Assembly (NCBI RefSeq): GCF_009765275.1
Contig: NZ_VOPH01000001.1
Coordinates: forward strand, 496,001-560,000
Direction: 5' to 3'
DNA length: 64,000 bases
Source of the DNA: Chachezhania sediminis
Lineage (GTDB): Bacteria; Pseudomonadota; Alphaproteobacteria; Rhodobacterales; Rhodobacteraceae
Positions within the stretch are counted from its first letter, which is position 1. Each line of letters opens with the position of its first letter. Position numbers and translations under genes: made by a program. The notes beneath the pieces are model-generated. The model made no database searches. It was not told where the DNA came from and saw only the letters and a list, made by a program, of their open reading frames with translations. Below, piece after piece: positions 1 through 8,268 of the stretch.

Positions 1-1
1 C

Positions 2-1939
2 TATTACAACACGGCGATGATGGGCGGCCTGCTGCCCGGCAAGGAATACGAAATGACGGCCTTTCAGCACGGCATCGCCGACGTGCTGGGCAAGGTCGGC
101 AAGGTTCTGGGCGCACAGATCACCGGCGGCTCGACCTCGATGGCCGACGGGTTCCCGCGGATGTGCGCCGCCGGCGCCTCGGCCCGGGAAACGTTGAAGG
201 AGGCCGCGGCCCAACGGCTGGGGATCGACCGCAGCCGGCTGACGACGCGGGACGGCAAGGTCATCGCCCCGGGCAATGTCGAGCTGCGATACGAGGATCT
301 GGCGGCGGACGCGGCAAAGCTTTCCCCGGTCACGGACGTCGCTCTGCGGGATCCGTCGCAGTGGCGCTATCTGGGCAAATCGGTGCCCCGCGTCGACATG
401 GCGGCCAAGGCGACCGGCACCGCGGAATTCGGCATCGACGTCCGCCTGCCGGGCATGAAATTCGCGGCCCTGAAGGCAAACCCGGCCCGCGCGGGCATGG
501 CGGGCTTTGACGCCTCGGACGCGTTGCGGATGCCGGGGGTCGAACAGGTCGTGGACCTGGGCGATGCCTTCGCGGTCGTGGCCACGAATACCTGGCTGGC
601 GTTGCAGGCGGCCGAGGCGGTAAAACCCGATTGGGACGCCGCCGCTTATCCCGCCGATACCGACGCGATCCTGGCCCGGATGGCGCGCGCCTTCGACGGC
701 AGCCCGGATTCGACCATGCGCGACGATGGCGATGTCGCCACCCTGCCCGCAGGCGCGACCGAGGTCACGGCAGACTATACCGTCCCCTACCTGGCCCACG
801 CGACGATGGAGCCGATGAACGCCACCGCTCTTCTGAAGGACGGCAAGCTGGACATCTGGTGCGGCAACCAGGCCCCGATCCTGGTCCAGGACCACTGTGC
901 CGCGGCCGCCGGCGTGGCCAAGGAAGATGTCGAGGTTCACACGACCTTCCTGGGCGGCGGCTTCGGCAGGCGGGGCGATTTCGATTACGCGGTCTATGCC
1001 GCGAAGCTGGCCAGGGCGATGGACGGCACCCCTGTCCAGCTGACCTGGTCGCGGGAAGAGGACATGACCCACGACTTCTACCGCCCCGCGGCGCTGGCCC
1101 GGATGAAGGGTGCGGTGAAGGACGGCAAAGTCGTGATGCTGGACGGCCGGATCGCGTCGCAATCCGCGATCAGGCAGTACATGACGCGGATGGGCCTGTC
1201 ACCGGTGGGACCGGACAAGGTGATGGTCGAAGGCGCCTTCAACCAACCCTACGGGATCCCGAACTATCGCATCCGCGGCTACGTCTCGGACCTGGCCCTG
1301 CCGGTGGGGTCCTGGCGGTCGGTCGGCAATTCCCACAACGGGTTCTTCCACGAATGTTTCGTGGACGAACTGGCCCATGCCGCCGGCGCCGACCCGCTGC
1401 AGATGCGCTACGACCTGATCCGGGACATCCACGCGCCCTCGGCCGGGACGCTCGCCGCGGTCCGAGAGATGTCCGGCTGGACCGGCAAGACCCCCGACGG
1501 CATCGGCCGCGGCGTTGCCTTCTGCTACAGTTTCGGCACGCCGGTCGCGACAGTGATCGAGGTCCGGAACGAAGACGGCGCCATCCGCATCGCGAAGGCC
1601 TGGATCGCCTGCGACGCGGGCCTGGCGCTGGACCCGTCGATCATCGAGGCGCAGATGACCGGCGCCCTGGTCTATGGTCTGTCGGCCGCCTGCTTCGGAG
1701 AGATCACGTTCAGCGACGGCGCGGCGGAACAGCAGAACTTCTACGACTACGACGCTCTCAGGATCCACAACTGCCCGGAGATGGAAGTCCGGGTGCTGGA
1801 GACGAACCCCTATCTCGGCGGCGCCGGCGAGCCCGGCACGCCCGGATCGATGCCGGCCCTAGCCAACGCGATCTTCGACCTGACCGGAACTAGGCCGCGC
1901 AAGTTGCCGTTGATGCACGACTTCGACCTGCTGGTCTGA
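2..1939 (+). CDS. Xanthine dehydrogenase-family molybdopterin-binding subunit (IorB-like), 5' end missing
   Basis: The reading frame is open from base 2, so the gene starts outside the window and only the C-terminal 645 or so residues are seen. It resembles the large subunit of molybdenum hydroxylases of the isoquinoline 1-oxidoreductase / aldehyde dehydrogenase type. These bind the molybdopterin cytosine dinucleotide cofactor and hydroxylate aromatic or aldehyde substrates with electrons passing to a small 2Fe-2S subunit. Supporting motifs are FLGGGFGRR in the middle and GGAGEPGTPGS near the C-terminus; in this family the Glu of GEPG is the catalytic base. The 2Fe-2S partner is expected just upstream but is not visible. 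The substrate cannot be told from sequence. A strong hairpin follows the stop. Confidence 0.88.
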   Translation, partial: YYNTAMMGGLLPGKEYEMTAFQHGIADVLGKVGKVLGAQITGGSTSMADGFPRMCAAGASARETLKEAAAQRLGIDRSRLTTRDGKVIAPGNVELRYEDLAADAAKLSPVTDVALRDPSQWRYLGKSVPRVDMAAKATGTAEFGIDVRLPGMKFAALKANPARAGMAGFDASDALRMPGVEQVVDLGDAFAVVATNTWLALQAAEAVKPDWDAAAYPADTDAILARMARAFDGSPDSTMRDDGDVATLPAGATEVTADYTVPYLAHATMEPMNATALLKDGKLDIWCGNQAPILVQDHCAAAAGVAKEDVEVHTTFLGGGFGRRGDFDYAVYAAKLARAMDGTPVQLTWSREEDMTHDFYRPAALARMKGAVKDGKVVMLDGRIASQSAIRQYMTRMGLSPVGPDKVMVEGAFNQPYGIPNYRIRGYVSDLALPVGSWRSVGNSHNGFFHECFVDELAHAAGADPLQMRYDLIRDIHAPSAGTLAAVREMSGWTGKTPDGIGRGVAFCYSFGTPVATVIEVRNEDGAIRIAKAWIACDAGLALDPSIIEAQMTGALVYGLSAACFGEITFSDGAAEQQNFYDYDALRIHNCPEMEVRVLETNPYLGGAGEPGTPGSMPALANAIFDLTGTRPRKLPLMHDFDLLV

Positions 1940-1960
1940 TGTTCATCCGTTACAGGACCG

Positions 1961-1992
1961 AGAGCCGCCCCATGGGGCGGCTCATTCCCTTT
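1961..1992 (+). terminator. Intrinsic terminator after the molybdenum hydroxylase gene
   Basis: Perfect 10-bp arms (1962-1971 and 1974-1983, GAGCCGCCCC with its complement) surround a 2-base AT centre and are followed by ATTCCCTTT. It lies between convergent genes and could serve both. Confidence 0.6.
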
Positions 1993-2064
1993 AAGGATCC
2001 AATGTCAACGTTCTGACGCCCACCCACAGGGTAAATGGTCCCCGTGCACCCTGACGCGTTCGCC

Positions 2065-2934
2065 TCACCCTGCGCATTGCAACGCCGCCGGACGCCGATG
2101 CTCCGCCCAGGCGCGCACGGCATCGCCAAAGGCCTCGAACAGGGGCCGCGAGACCGGATCGTTCGCGGCATTGTATTCCGGGTGCCACTGCACCGACAGC
2201 GTGAACCCCGGCGCACCGTCGACATAAATCGCCTCGGGCGTGCCGTCGGGGGCAAAGCCGTCCATGACCACCCGCTCGCCCGGTTCCTTGATACCCTGCC
2301 CGTGCAGCGAATTGGTCATCACCTCGCGCGCCCCGAACAGTTTCGCAAAGGGCCCGTTCGGCCGCAGGCTGACGACATGGCGCAGGGCGAACTTCTCCTC
2401 GATCGTGCCGTCCGGCGGCATCCGGTGGTTCATCCGCCCCGGCAGGTCCCGGATTTCAGGATAAAGCGACGACCCCATGGCCACCGCCACCTCCTGGAAA
2501 CCGCGACAGACGCCGATGAAGGGCTGGCCGCTTTCGACGCAGGCCCGGATCAGCGGCAACGTGATCCCGTCGCGGGCCCGGTCGAAGGTGCCGTGCGCCT
2601 CTGTCTCGTCCTCGCTGTATTCCTCGGGATGGACATTGGCCCGCCCCCCGGTCAGCAGGAACCCGTCGCAGCACTCCATCAGGTCCTCGACACAGACGAA
2701 GGACGGATCGCTCGGGATCACCAGCGGCAGGCAACCCGAGACATGGGCAATGGCCTCGGCATTCATGCGTCCGCCGGCAAAGGTCTGGTAACTGTCGCCG
2801 ATCACCGTCGCATTGCCGATCACGCCCACAACCGGCCGCCGCCCGGCCCCGCCGACCTCGCGCTTTACCGTTGGCGCCGTCAGCGGCACGGCGGCAGAGG
2901 AACCCTGGACGGAGATGGAGGGGCTGCGGGACAT
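2065..2934 (-). CDS. Gamma-glutamyl-gamma-aminobutyrate hydrolase family protein (peptidase C26)
   Basis: Class I glutamine amidotransferase-like hydrolase of about 289 residues, the usual size for the PuuD/C26 group, which removes glutamate from gamma-glutamyl compounds such as gamma-glutamyl-GABA. The nucleophile Cys is in FIGVCRGFQEV (about residue 143) and the His of the triad in QWHPEY near the C-terminus. The ATG at 2934 is chosen because a GAAAGG ribosome site lies 6 bases upstream; a longer frame to 2991 has no such support. No puu-type neighbours are present, so the substrate is unknown. Convergent with the preceding gene. Confidence 0.88.
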   Translation of the reverse strand: MSRSPSISVQGSSAAVPLTAPTVKREVGGAGRRPVVGVIGNATVIGDSYQTFAGGRMNAEAIAHVSGCLPLVIPSDPSFVCVEDLMECCDGFLLTGGRANVHPEEYSEDETEAHGTFDRARDGITLPLIRACVESGQPFIGVCRGFQEVAVAMGSSLYPEIRDLPGRMNHRMPPDGTIEEKFALRHVVSLRPNGPFAKLFGAREVMTNSLHGQGIKEPGERVVMDGFAPDGTPEAIYVDGAPGFTLSVQWHPEYNAANDPVSRPLFEAFGDAVRAWAEHRRPAALQCAG

Positions 2935-3088
2935 GGTCGACCTTTCGGAAACTGACCCGCAAAAGCTAACGTCCGCCCCCCGCCGCCACAAGGCGGCGGC
3001 CCTTGCACTCCGGCACAGTCCAATCTGCCGGTCTGCACATCTGGCAGGCTGTTGCCCGGATTCCGGGCATCCTGCCCGTTTCGCACGC

Positions 3089-3511
3089 TCAACGTTCGCC
3101 GGTCAGACCCGCCGCCGCGATCCCGGCCAGCGCCGCATCCGCATCGTTTTCCGAGGTATCGCCGCTGACGCCGACGGCGCCGATGACCAGCCCGTCCTCG
3201 TTCCGGATCAGCACGCCCCCCGGGACCGGCGCGAAATGGCCGTCGAAGACGCCCGTCAGGGCCGCGGAAAAGAACGGACGCGCCTCGGCCAGCCCGGTCA
3301 GGGCCGTCCCCGCCATGCCCATCATTACCGCGCCATAGGCCTTGCCATGCGCCACGGCATAGCGGCCGGGCGAGGCACCGTCCTCGCGCTCGAAGGCCAC
3401 GGTATGCCCGCCTTCGTCCAGGACGATCACCGCCAGCGGATTGAACCCCTTCCTGCGGCCTTCGTCCTGCGCGGCACGCACGATGACCCGCGCGGTCTCG
3501 ATCGAAAACAT
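3089..3511 (-). CDS. glcG: GlcG/HbpS-family heme-binding-like protein
   Basis: A 140-residue protein of the GlcG/HbpS (DUF336) family: small alpha/beta proteins, some of which bind heme, often encoded with glycolate-utilisation genes. Typical features are the VAHGKAYGA and PVPGGVLI segments. The start at 3511 has a GGGAGAGAG ribosome site. It lies 108 bp downstream of malate synthase G on the same strand, as in glycolate operons, so a role beside glyoxylate metabolism is likely. No glcDEF genes are in the window. The gap before it holds a copy of the dispersed GC-rich repeat. Confidence 0.85.
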   Translation of the reverse strand: MFSIETARVIVRAAQDEGRRKGFNPLAVIVLDEGGHTVAFEREDGASPGRYAVAHGKAYGAVMMGMAGTALTGLAEARPFFSAALTGVFDGHFAPVPGGVLIRNEDGLVIGAVGVSGDTSENDADAALAGIAAAGLTGER

Positions 3512-3544
3512 GGCTCTCTCCCTCAAAGGCCGGGGCGCGTCCCG

Positions 3545-3610
3545 CCCCTTCTTCTCTTCAAAAATACTCGCGGGGGAGCGCGAGGGGGCCAAGGGTCCCC
3601 TCGCTCCGCC
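3545..3610 (-). repeat. Dispersed intergenic repeat A, copy 1 (diverged)
   Basis: Contains the reverse complement of the CCCCCG(A)G..TATTT.GAAGA core plus a GC-rich hairpin around GAGGGGGCCAAGGGTCCCCTC. It lacks the GGCAGAGCCCC arm found in the other copies. It sits between glcB and the GlcG-like gene, inside a likely operon. Confidence 0.5.
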
Positions 3611-3619
3611 CCTGCCGCT

Positions 3620-5761
3620 TCAGACGGCCGCCTTCTTCTCCAGGCGCCGCGCATGCAGCACCGGCTCGGTATAACCGGACGGCTGCACCCTGCCCTTGAA
3701 GATCAGATCGCAGGCCGCCTGAAAGGCGATCCCGTCGAAGGCCGGCGCCATCGGTTCGTAAAGGGGGTCGCCCGCATTCTGTTCGTCCACCTTCGCCGCC
3801 ATCTTGTGCAGCGCCTTCATCACATCCTGCGCCGACACCACGTCGTGGTGCAGCCAGTTGGCGATGTGCTGGGCGGAAATCCGGCAGGTCGCGCGGTCCT
3901 CCATCAGACCCACATCGTTGATGTCGGGCACCTTGGAACAGCCCACGCCCTGGTCGATCCAGCGCACGACATAGCCCAGGATGCCCTGGGCGTTGTTCTC
4001 GACCTCGCGGGCGATCTGCTCGGGGCTCCACTGCTGGTAGGCCGCCAGCGGGATGTCCAGCACCGTGTCCACGAAGGCGCGGCGCCCGCCCTTCTTCAGC
4101 GCGTCCTGCACGGCAAAGACGTTCACCTTGTGATAGTGCAGTGCATGCAGCGTCGCGGCCGTGGGGCTGGGCACCCAGGCACAGTTGGCGCCCGCCTGCG
4201 GATGCTCGATCTTGGCCTGCAGCATCGCCGCCATCTTGTCGGGCATGGCCCACATGCCCTTGCCGATCTGCGCCTTGCCCTGCAGCCCGCATTCCAGGCC
4301 GATATCGACGTTCTGGTTCTCGTAGCCCGAAATCCAGGCCTTGCGCTTGATGAAGTCCTTGCGGCTGAACGGCCCCGCCTCCATCGAAGTGTGGATCTCG
4401 TCCCCCGTCCGGTCCAGGAAGCCGGTGTTGATGAAGGCCACCCGGTGCTTTGCCGCCCGGATACACTCCTTCAGGTTGACCGACGTCCGGCGCTCCTCGT
4501 CCATGATGCCCAGCTTCACGGTGTATTGGGGCAGCGCCAGGATCTCTTCCACCATGGTGAAGATCCGGTCGGCAAAGGCGACCTCGTCCGGCCCGTGCAT
4601 CTTGGGCTTCACGACATAAACCGATCCGCAAGTCGAATTGCCGCCATCCCGGCCCAGGTCGTGCATCGCGATCACCGTGGTGATCAGCGCGTCCATCAGG
4701 CCTTCGTAGATCTCGTTCCCGTCTCGATCCAGGATCGCCGGATTGGTCATCAGGTGGCCGACATTCCGGACCAGCATCAGCGCCCGGCCCTTGAGCACCT
4801 TCCGTGATCCGTCCGGCGCCGTGAAGACGCGATCCGCGGCCAGGGTCCGGGTCATGGACTTGCCGCCCTTTTCAAAGGTGTCCTCCAGGTCGCCTTTCAT
4901 CAGGCCCAGCCAGTTGCGATAGGCCAGCACCTTGTCCTCGGCATCGACGCAGGCAACCGAGTCTTCGCAGTCCATGATCGCCGACACCGCGCTTTCGATC
5001 ACTACATCCGCGATTCCCGCCCGGTCGGTCATGCCGATCGGGTGATCCCGGTCGAAGACCAGTTCGACATGCAGCCCGTTATTGACCAGCAGGACCGAGG
5101 TCGGCCGGGACGGATCGCCGGCGAAGCCCGCAAATTTCCCGGGCTCCATCAACGGATAGCCGTCGGCAAGAAGCGCCCCGTCCTCGACCTTGTAAGCGGT
5201 CACGTCGGCATGAGAGGCGCCTTCCAGCGGAAAGGTCTCGTCCAGGAAGACGCTCACGCGGGCGACGACGCGGGCGCCACGGCCGGCCTCGAACGGCCCC
5301 GCGGGCGGCAGCGATCCCATGGCGTCGGTGCCGTAATAGGCATCGTAGAGCGAGCCCCACCGCGCATTCGCGGCGTTCAGCGCATAGCGGGCATTGGTGA
5401 TCGGCACCACCAGCTGCGGTCCGGCGACGGATGCGAATTCCGGGTCGGTGTTCCGGGTCTCGATCCCGAAATCCCCGCCCTCGGGGACGAGGTATCCGAT
5501 CTCCCTCAGGAAGGCCTTGTAGGCCTGATGATCGTGGGGCTGGCCGCGATGGGTGACGTGCCAGGCATCGATCTGTTCCTGCAGGTCTTCGCGCCGGGCC
5601 AGGAAGGCGCGGTTTTCCGGGCCCAGCTCATGCGCCATGCGCGACAGGCCGGCCCAGAACACGGCAGGCTCCACTCCGGTGCCCGGCAGCGCCTCTGAGT
5701 CTATGAACGCCTTCAGCTCGGGCGCCACCTGCATCTCTTCCACGGTCACAAGGGTTGTCAT
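3620..5761 (-). CDS. glcB: Malate synthase G
   Basis: A 713-residue protein matching malate synthase G in length and along its whole sequence. It condenses glyoxylate with acetyl-CoA to malate in the cytoplasm, the second step of glyoxylate assimilation. The family-specific segments include [20 protein letters not shown] (about residues 250-270) and the Mg/glyoxylate region around [14 protein letters not shown]. The ATG at 5761 has a GAGGAG site 9 bases upstream. It heads a leftward unit with the GlcG-like gene. A 9-bp inverted repeat about 70-100 bp upstream of the start (5831-5860) could be its operator. Confidence 0.95.
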   Translation of the reverse strand: MTTLVTVEEMQVAPELKAFIDSEALPGTGVEPAVFWAGLSRMAHELGPENRAFLARREDLQEQIDAWHVTHRGQPHDHQAYKAFLREIGYLVPEGGDFGIETRNTDPEFASVAGPQLVVPITNARYALNAANARWGSLYDAYYGTDAMGSLPPAGPFEAGRGARVVARVSVFLDETFPLEGASHADVTAYKVEDGALLADGYPLMEPGKFAGFAGDPSRPTSVLLVNNGLHVELVFDRDHPIGMTDRAGIADVVIESAVSAIMDCEDSVACVDAEDKVLAYRNWLGLMKGDLEDTFEKGGKSMTRTLAADRVFTAPDGSRKVLKGRALMLVRNVGHLMTNPAILDRDGNEIYEGLMDALITTVIAMHDLGRDGGNSTCGSVYVVKPKMHGPDEVAFADRIFTMVEEILALPQYTVKLGIMDEERRTSVNLKECIRAAKHRVAFINTGFLDRTGDEIHTSMEAGPFSRKDFIKRKAWISGYENQNVDIGLECGLQGKAQIGKGMWAMPDKMAAMLQAKIEHPQAGANCAWVPSPTAATLHALHYHKVNVFAVQDALKKGGRRAFVDTVLDIPLAAYQQWSPEQIAREVENNAQGILGYVVRWIDQGVGCSKVPDINDVGLMEDRATCRISAQHIANWLHHDVVSAQDVMKALHKMAAKVDEQNAGDPLYEPMAPAFDGIAFQAACDLIFKGRVQPSGYTEPVLHARRLEKKAAV

Positions 5762-5830
5762 TCGGGCGCTCTCCTCGTCAGGCCCCGCCCGGAGTAGAGG
5801 ATCGGTCCGGTTCGGGCAATGTCGTTAAAC

Positions 5831-5860
5831 ATGATGGATACCATCAGAATAATCCATCAT
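5831..5860. promoter_or_regulatory. Inverted repeat upstream of glcB, possible operator
   Basis: Perfect 9-bp arms ATGATGGAT (5831-5839) and ATCCATCAT (5852-5860). A smaller symmetry, ATGG-ATA-CCAT, overlaps the left arm. It is 70-100 bp upstream of the glcB start in an AT-richer stretch. The binding protein is unknown. Confidence 0.35.
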
Positions 5861-6048
5861 CCGCGCGCAGGCAGCACTTTCAAGATTTCCGAGAGTCAGG
5901 GGTTACGGCGATCATACTGTACGTGGTCCGCACGCCTCATCACCATGACCAGACCCAGGCGTGGAGACTACGTCCCAGAAGGTGCGGGAAATCGGCGTAT
6001 TCAGGTACGATGGGAGCCGGGTCGCAAGGTTGATCAGGCACGCGCCAG

Positions 6049-6261
6049 TCACAGCAAGACAATGCAGATGCCACTGTCATGCCACAGGACCATCGCCTCG
6101 GGGCCAAAGCATTCATCTTCGGCCAGACCGATGATCAGCACTCTGTCCCCGTCGAACCGGATCCTGAAATTCCGATCCCCCGTCGATGTTCCCAAGACGG
6201 TTGCACCGGCAAAGCCCTCGGCTTTACCACCTTGGAAAGCAAGGGTGTTGTTGACCGTCAT
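6049..6261 (-). CDS. Possible small hypothetical protein
   Basis: A 70-residue frame in the 716-bp gap between glcB and the WYL regulator. The translation looks protein-like (alternating hydrophobic strands such as NFRIRFDGDRVLIIGL) and is not GC-skewed like shadow frames. ATG at 6261 has GGGTGGA upstream; an in-frame TTG at 6285 is the alternative. The surrounding DNA is lower in GC than the neighbours. I do not recognise the family. The rest of 5762-6477 shows only the inverted repeat near glcB and a copy of repeat B. Confidence 0.35.
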   Translation of the reverse strand: MTVNNTLAFQGGKAEGFAGATVLGTSTGDRNFRIRFDGDRVLIIGLAEDECFGPEAMVLWHDSGICIVLL

Positions 6262-6410
6262 GCGCAGTCCACCCGCAGAATACAATCCGCAGATTGTCGT
6301 TGATGAATTCTACGAGGGCAATCTTCCGGGACGTCAGGAATCTATCGAACAGGGTCATCTTCCACCGCTTCAGGATACAGAACGCACGTCTCCTTCATTC
6401 GAGTGAGCTT

Positions 6411-6445
6411 GCGCCATCCGTAGGGTGCGTGGTCTCCACGCACCG
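6411..6445 (+). repeat. Dispersed palindromic repeat B, copy 1
   Basis: CATCCGTAGGGTGCGTGG followed by TCTC and CCACGCACC: the arms GGTGCGTGG and CCACGCACC are exact complements. Near-identical copies lie at 19471-19500 and 59457-59489. Confidence 0.6.
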
Positions 6446-6477
6446 TTCCGCAAACCAATGGCCCGTGGAAAGCCCCC

Positions 6478-7185
6478 CTACCGCCCGAACGGCACGTGTC
6501 GGCCTTCGGTTTCCTCGACCTTGGCATAGAAGTCGCGCAAGGTCCGGCCCTTCAGCGGGCGGAACGTCTCGCCCGTGTCGTCCATCGCCGCAATCCTATC
6601 GACGCGGAACATCCGGAAATCGTCGCGCAGTTCGCACCAGCCGACCAGGGTCCAGACCTTACCCCAGAACCACAATCCCAAGGGCTGCACGACCCGTTCC
6701 GTTATCCGTCCGTCCGCGTCGGCATAGGACAGCCGCAGCCGCCGGCGCAGGTCGACCCCCTGTTCCAGCAGGTCCAGCCGCTGGCGCACCGCTTCGGTCA
6801 TCTGCGGTGCGAAGGACCGTATCTCGACGCCCCGCGCCTGAACGCGGGCGTCGGGGGGCAATACTTCCTCGATCTTGATCAGCGCCTCTTCCGCCGCCCG
6901 CGCCATGGACGCCCCGCCCCAGGCGCGCAGCAGCCGGGCCCCTGCAACCAGCGCCGTGATCTCGTCCCGCGTGAACATCATCGGCGGGATGTCGTAGCCG
7001 TCGTCCAGCACATAGCCGAACCCCGCCTCGCCCGAGATCGGCACACCAGAGGCCATCAGGTCCGCGATATCGCGATAGACCGTGCGCTTGCTGACCTCCA
7101 GCGCCCCGGCCAGCTTTTCGGCCGTGGTGCGCCGACCGCCCCTCAGATGCTGAATGATCTCGAACAGGCGGTCGGCGCGACGCAT
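6478..7185 (-). CDS. YafY-type transcriptional regulator (HTH + WYL domain)
   Basis: A 235-residue DNA-binding protein with an N-terminal winged helix (RRADRLFEIIQHL to about residue 60, recognition helix near SKRTVYRDIADL) and a C-terminal WYL sensor domain (residues 135-225; FWGKVWTLVGWCELRDDFR is typical of the YafY subgroup). Its ATG overlaps the TGA of the VOC gene, so the two are translationally coupled. WYL regulators usually control themselves and their operon partner. The perfect palindrome upstream of the VOC gene is the natural operator candidate. The ligand is unknown. Confidence 0.9.
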   Translation of the reverse strand: MRRADRLFEIIQHLRGGRRTTAEKLAGALEVSKRTVYRDIADLMASGVPISGEAGFGYVLDDGYDIPPMMFTRDEITALVAGARLLRAWGGASMARAAEEALIKIEEVLPPDARVQARGVEIRSFAPQMTEAVRQRLDLLEQGVDLRRRLRLSYADADGRITERVVQPLGLWFWGKVWTLVGWCELRDDFRMFRVDRIAAMDDTGETFRPLKGRTLRDFYAKVEETEGRHVPFGR

Positions 7186-7559
7186 CAGGCGAACTCGATG
7201 AAGCCCACCGAGTTGCCGTCCAGGTCCTCGGCATAGAAGAAGCGCCCCCGCGGGAACGGGATCGGCGGAGATATCACGGTGCCGCCGGCGTCCTTCACGC
7301 GTTCCATCGTCGCTTCCAGCTTGTCGGGCGCGGCCAGATGGATGGTCGAACCCATGCCGCGGGGCGCGGGCTTGCCCGGATAAAGATGCCCGGCCACGCC
7401 ACCGGGGGATGCGGCCTTGAACATCGCCATCGGGTTCGGGCCTTCGGTGACGTAGTCGAATTCCATGTCCGTCACGGCGGTATAGAACGCCATCGCTTTG
7501 TCCATGTCAGTGACCGGGATTTCCATCCAGACGGTCGGGTTTTCAGGTGCATAGGTCAT
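7185..7559 (-). CDS. VOC family (glyoxalase/bleomycin-resistance fold) protein
   Basis: A 124-residue single-domain vicinal oxygen chelate protein, starting with WMEIPVTDMDKAMAFYT and ending with FYAEDLDGNSVGFIEF, the typical first and last beta-alpha-beta units. Such proteins dimerise and act as metal-dependent lyases, dioxygenases or resistance binding proteins; this one cannot be assigned further. The start at 7559 has an AGGAG site 8 bases upstream. First gene of a two-gene unit with the WYL regulator (overlap TGATG). The palindrome at 7602-7633 lies 43 bp upstream. Confidence 0.88.
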   Translation of the reverse strand: MTYAPENPTVWMEIPVTDMDKAMAFYTAVTDMEFDYVTEGPNPMAMFKAASPGGVAGHLYPGKPAPRGMGSTIHLAAPDKLEATMERVKDAGGTVISPPIPFPRGRFFYAEDLDGNSVGFIEFA

Positions 7560-7601
7560 CGGTCGGGCTCCTTCTGTCTTCCGATGAGCCTTCTGTCGCA
7601 C

Positions 7602-7633
7602 ACACATGCTGACAGCATCCTGTCAGCATGTGT
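7602..7633. promoter_or_regulatory. Perfect 14-bp inverted repeat, candidate operator of the VOC-WYL unit
   Basis: Arms ACACATGCTGACAG (7602-7615) and CTGTCAGCATGTGT (7620-7633) are exact complements around CATC. The position 43 bp before the VOC start suits a repressor site, most simply for the WYL regulator encoded next. Confidence 0.6.
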
Positions 7634-7656
7634 CACCAGTGCCGACGGCACAACAG

Positions 7657-7692
7657 AAAAGCCCGCCGCCGGCTGTCCGGGGCGGGCCTTTT
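7657..7692. terminator. Intrinsic terminator after the small membrane protein gene
   Basis: AAAAGCCCGCC pairs with GGCGGGCCTTTT around a 12-14 base loop. A-run and T-run flank the stem, so it can work on both strands; on the minus strand it follows the 63-residue gene. Confidence 0.65.
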
Positions 7693-7713
7693 CCACATTT
7701 GGTCGCGGCGCTG

Positions 7714-7905
7714 TCAGCCACCGGCGGTCGACGTTCCAGGGGCCACAGCCGGCGTCGCGTCGTTGTCGCCTACATCGCTTGAACTTGCGAACAGGCCGAC
7801 AGCCAGGATCAGGGCCACGATGGCGCCCAGCGCGGCGAAGATGCCGACCAGGGCCGGCTTGTGCCGCCGGGCTTCGCGGTCGACGTTGGTGTCAGGTGCA
7901 GACAT
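7714..7905 (-). CDS. Small single-span membrane protein, function unknown
   Basis: A 63-residue protein with a charged N-terminus (about 20 residues, basic toward the end), one transmembrane helix (about residues 18-41, ALVGIFAALGAIVALILAV) and a short acidic, Ala/Thr/Gly-rich tail. The start at 7905 has GGAAAGGACC upstream, and a bidirectional terminator follows the stop. I do not recognise the family. Confidence 0.7.
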   Translation of the reverse strand: MSAPDTNVDREARRHKPALVGIFAALGAIVALILAVGLFASSSDVGDNDATPAVAPGTSTAGG

Positions 7906-8029
7906 AAGGGGTCCTTTCCATCCTTCTTCCGTGTTCCGTCATGGTGCCAACGCCCGGACGCCAGACTTGTTTCATGGCAATTCCGCGCAGGCCGGGGAAA
8001 ACCGGGCCCCGCCCGCATGCAGGGCACCT

Positions 8030-8069
8030 GGGGAAAACACGCTTCCGAAGGGGAAAACGCGCTTCCGAA
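8030..8069 (+). repeat. Two tandem 20-bp direct repeats upstream of pepN
   Basis: Two adjacent 20-bp units (8030-8049, 8050-8069) share 19 of 20 bases, each GGGGAAAAC followed by CGCTTCCGAA. A third partial GGGGAAAAC lies near 7994. The 363-bp gap 7906-8268 otherwise holds only a terminator-like hairpin. Confidence 0.7.
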
Positions 8070-8090
8070 GCGGCGCAAGACCAGGCGAAG

Positions 8091-8112
8091 CCGGGGCCAG
8101 ACCCGGTTTTTT
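8091..8112 (+). terminator. Orphan intrinsic terminator upstream of pepN
   Basis: CCGGG (8091-8095) and CCCGG (8102-8106) form a short stem followed by six T residues. No plus-strand gene precedes it, so it may end a small RNA or attenuate the pepN leader. Confidence 0.4.
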
Positions 8113-8268
8113 CGATGCAGGACAGGCCCTTGCCCCTGACATCGCGGGCGGACGGAATCCGCGCGACGCGAAGAAAATGCGGCAGTGCAGAAACGCCCCT
8201 TGTAGCCCGCCTGCGGAAATTTTAACCTGTTCCTAACGTTGCCAGTCCGTAGCCAAAGCGAGGCCCCA

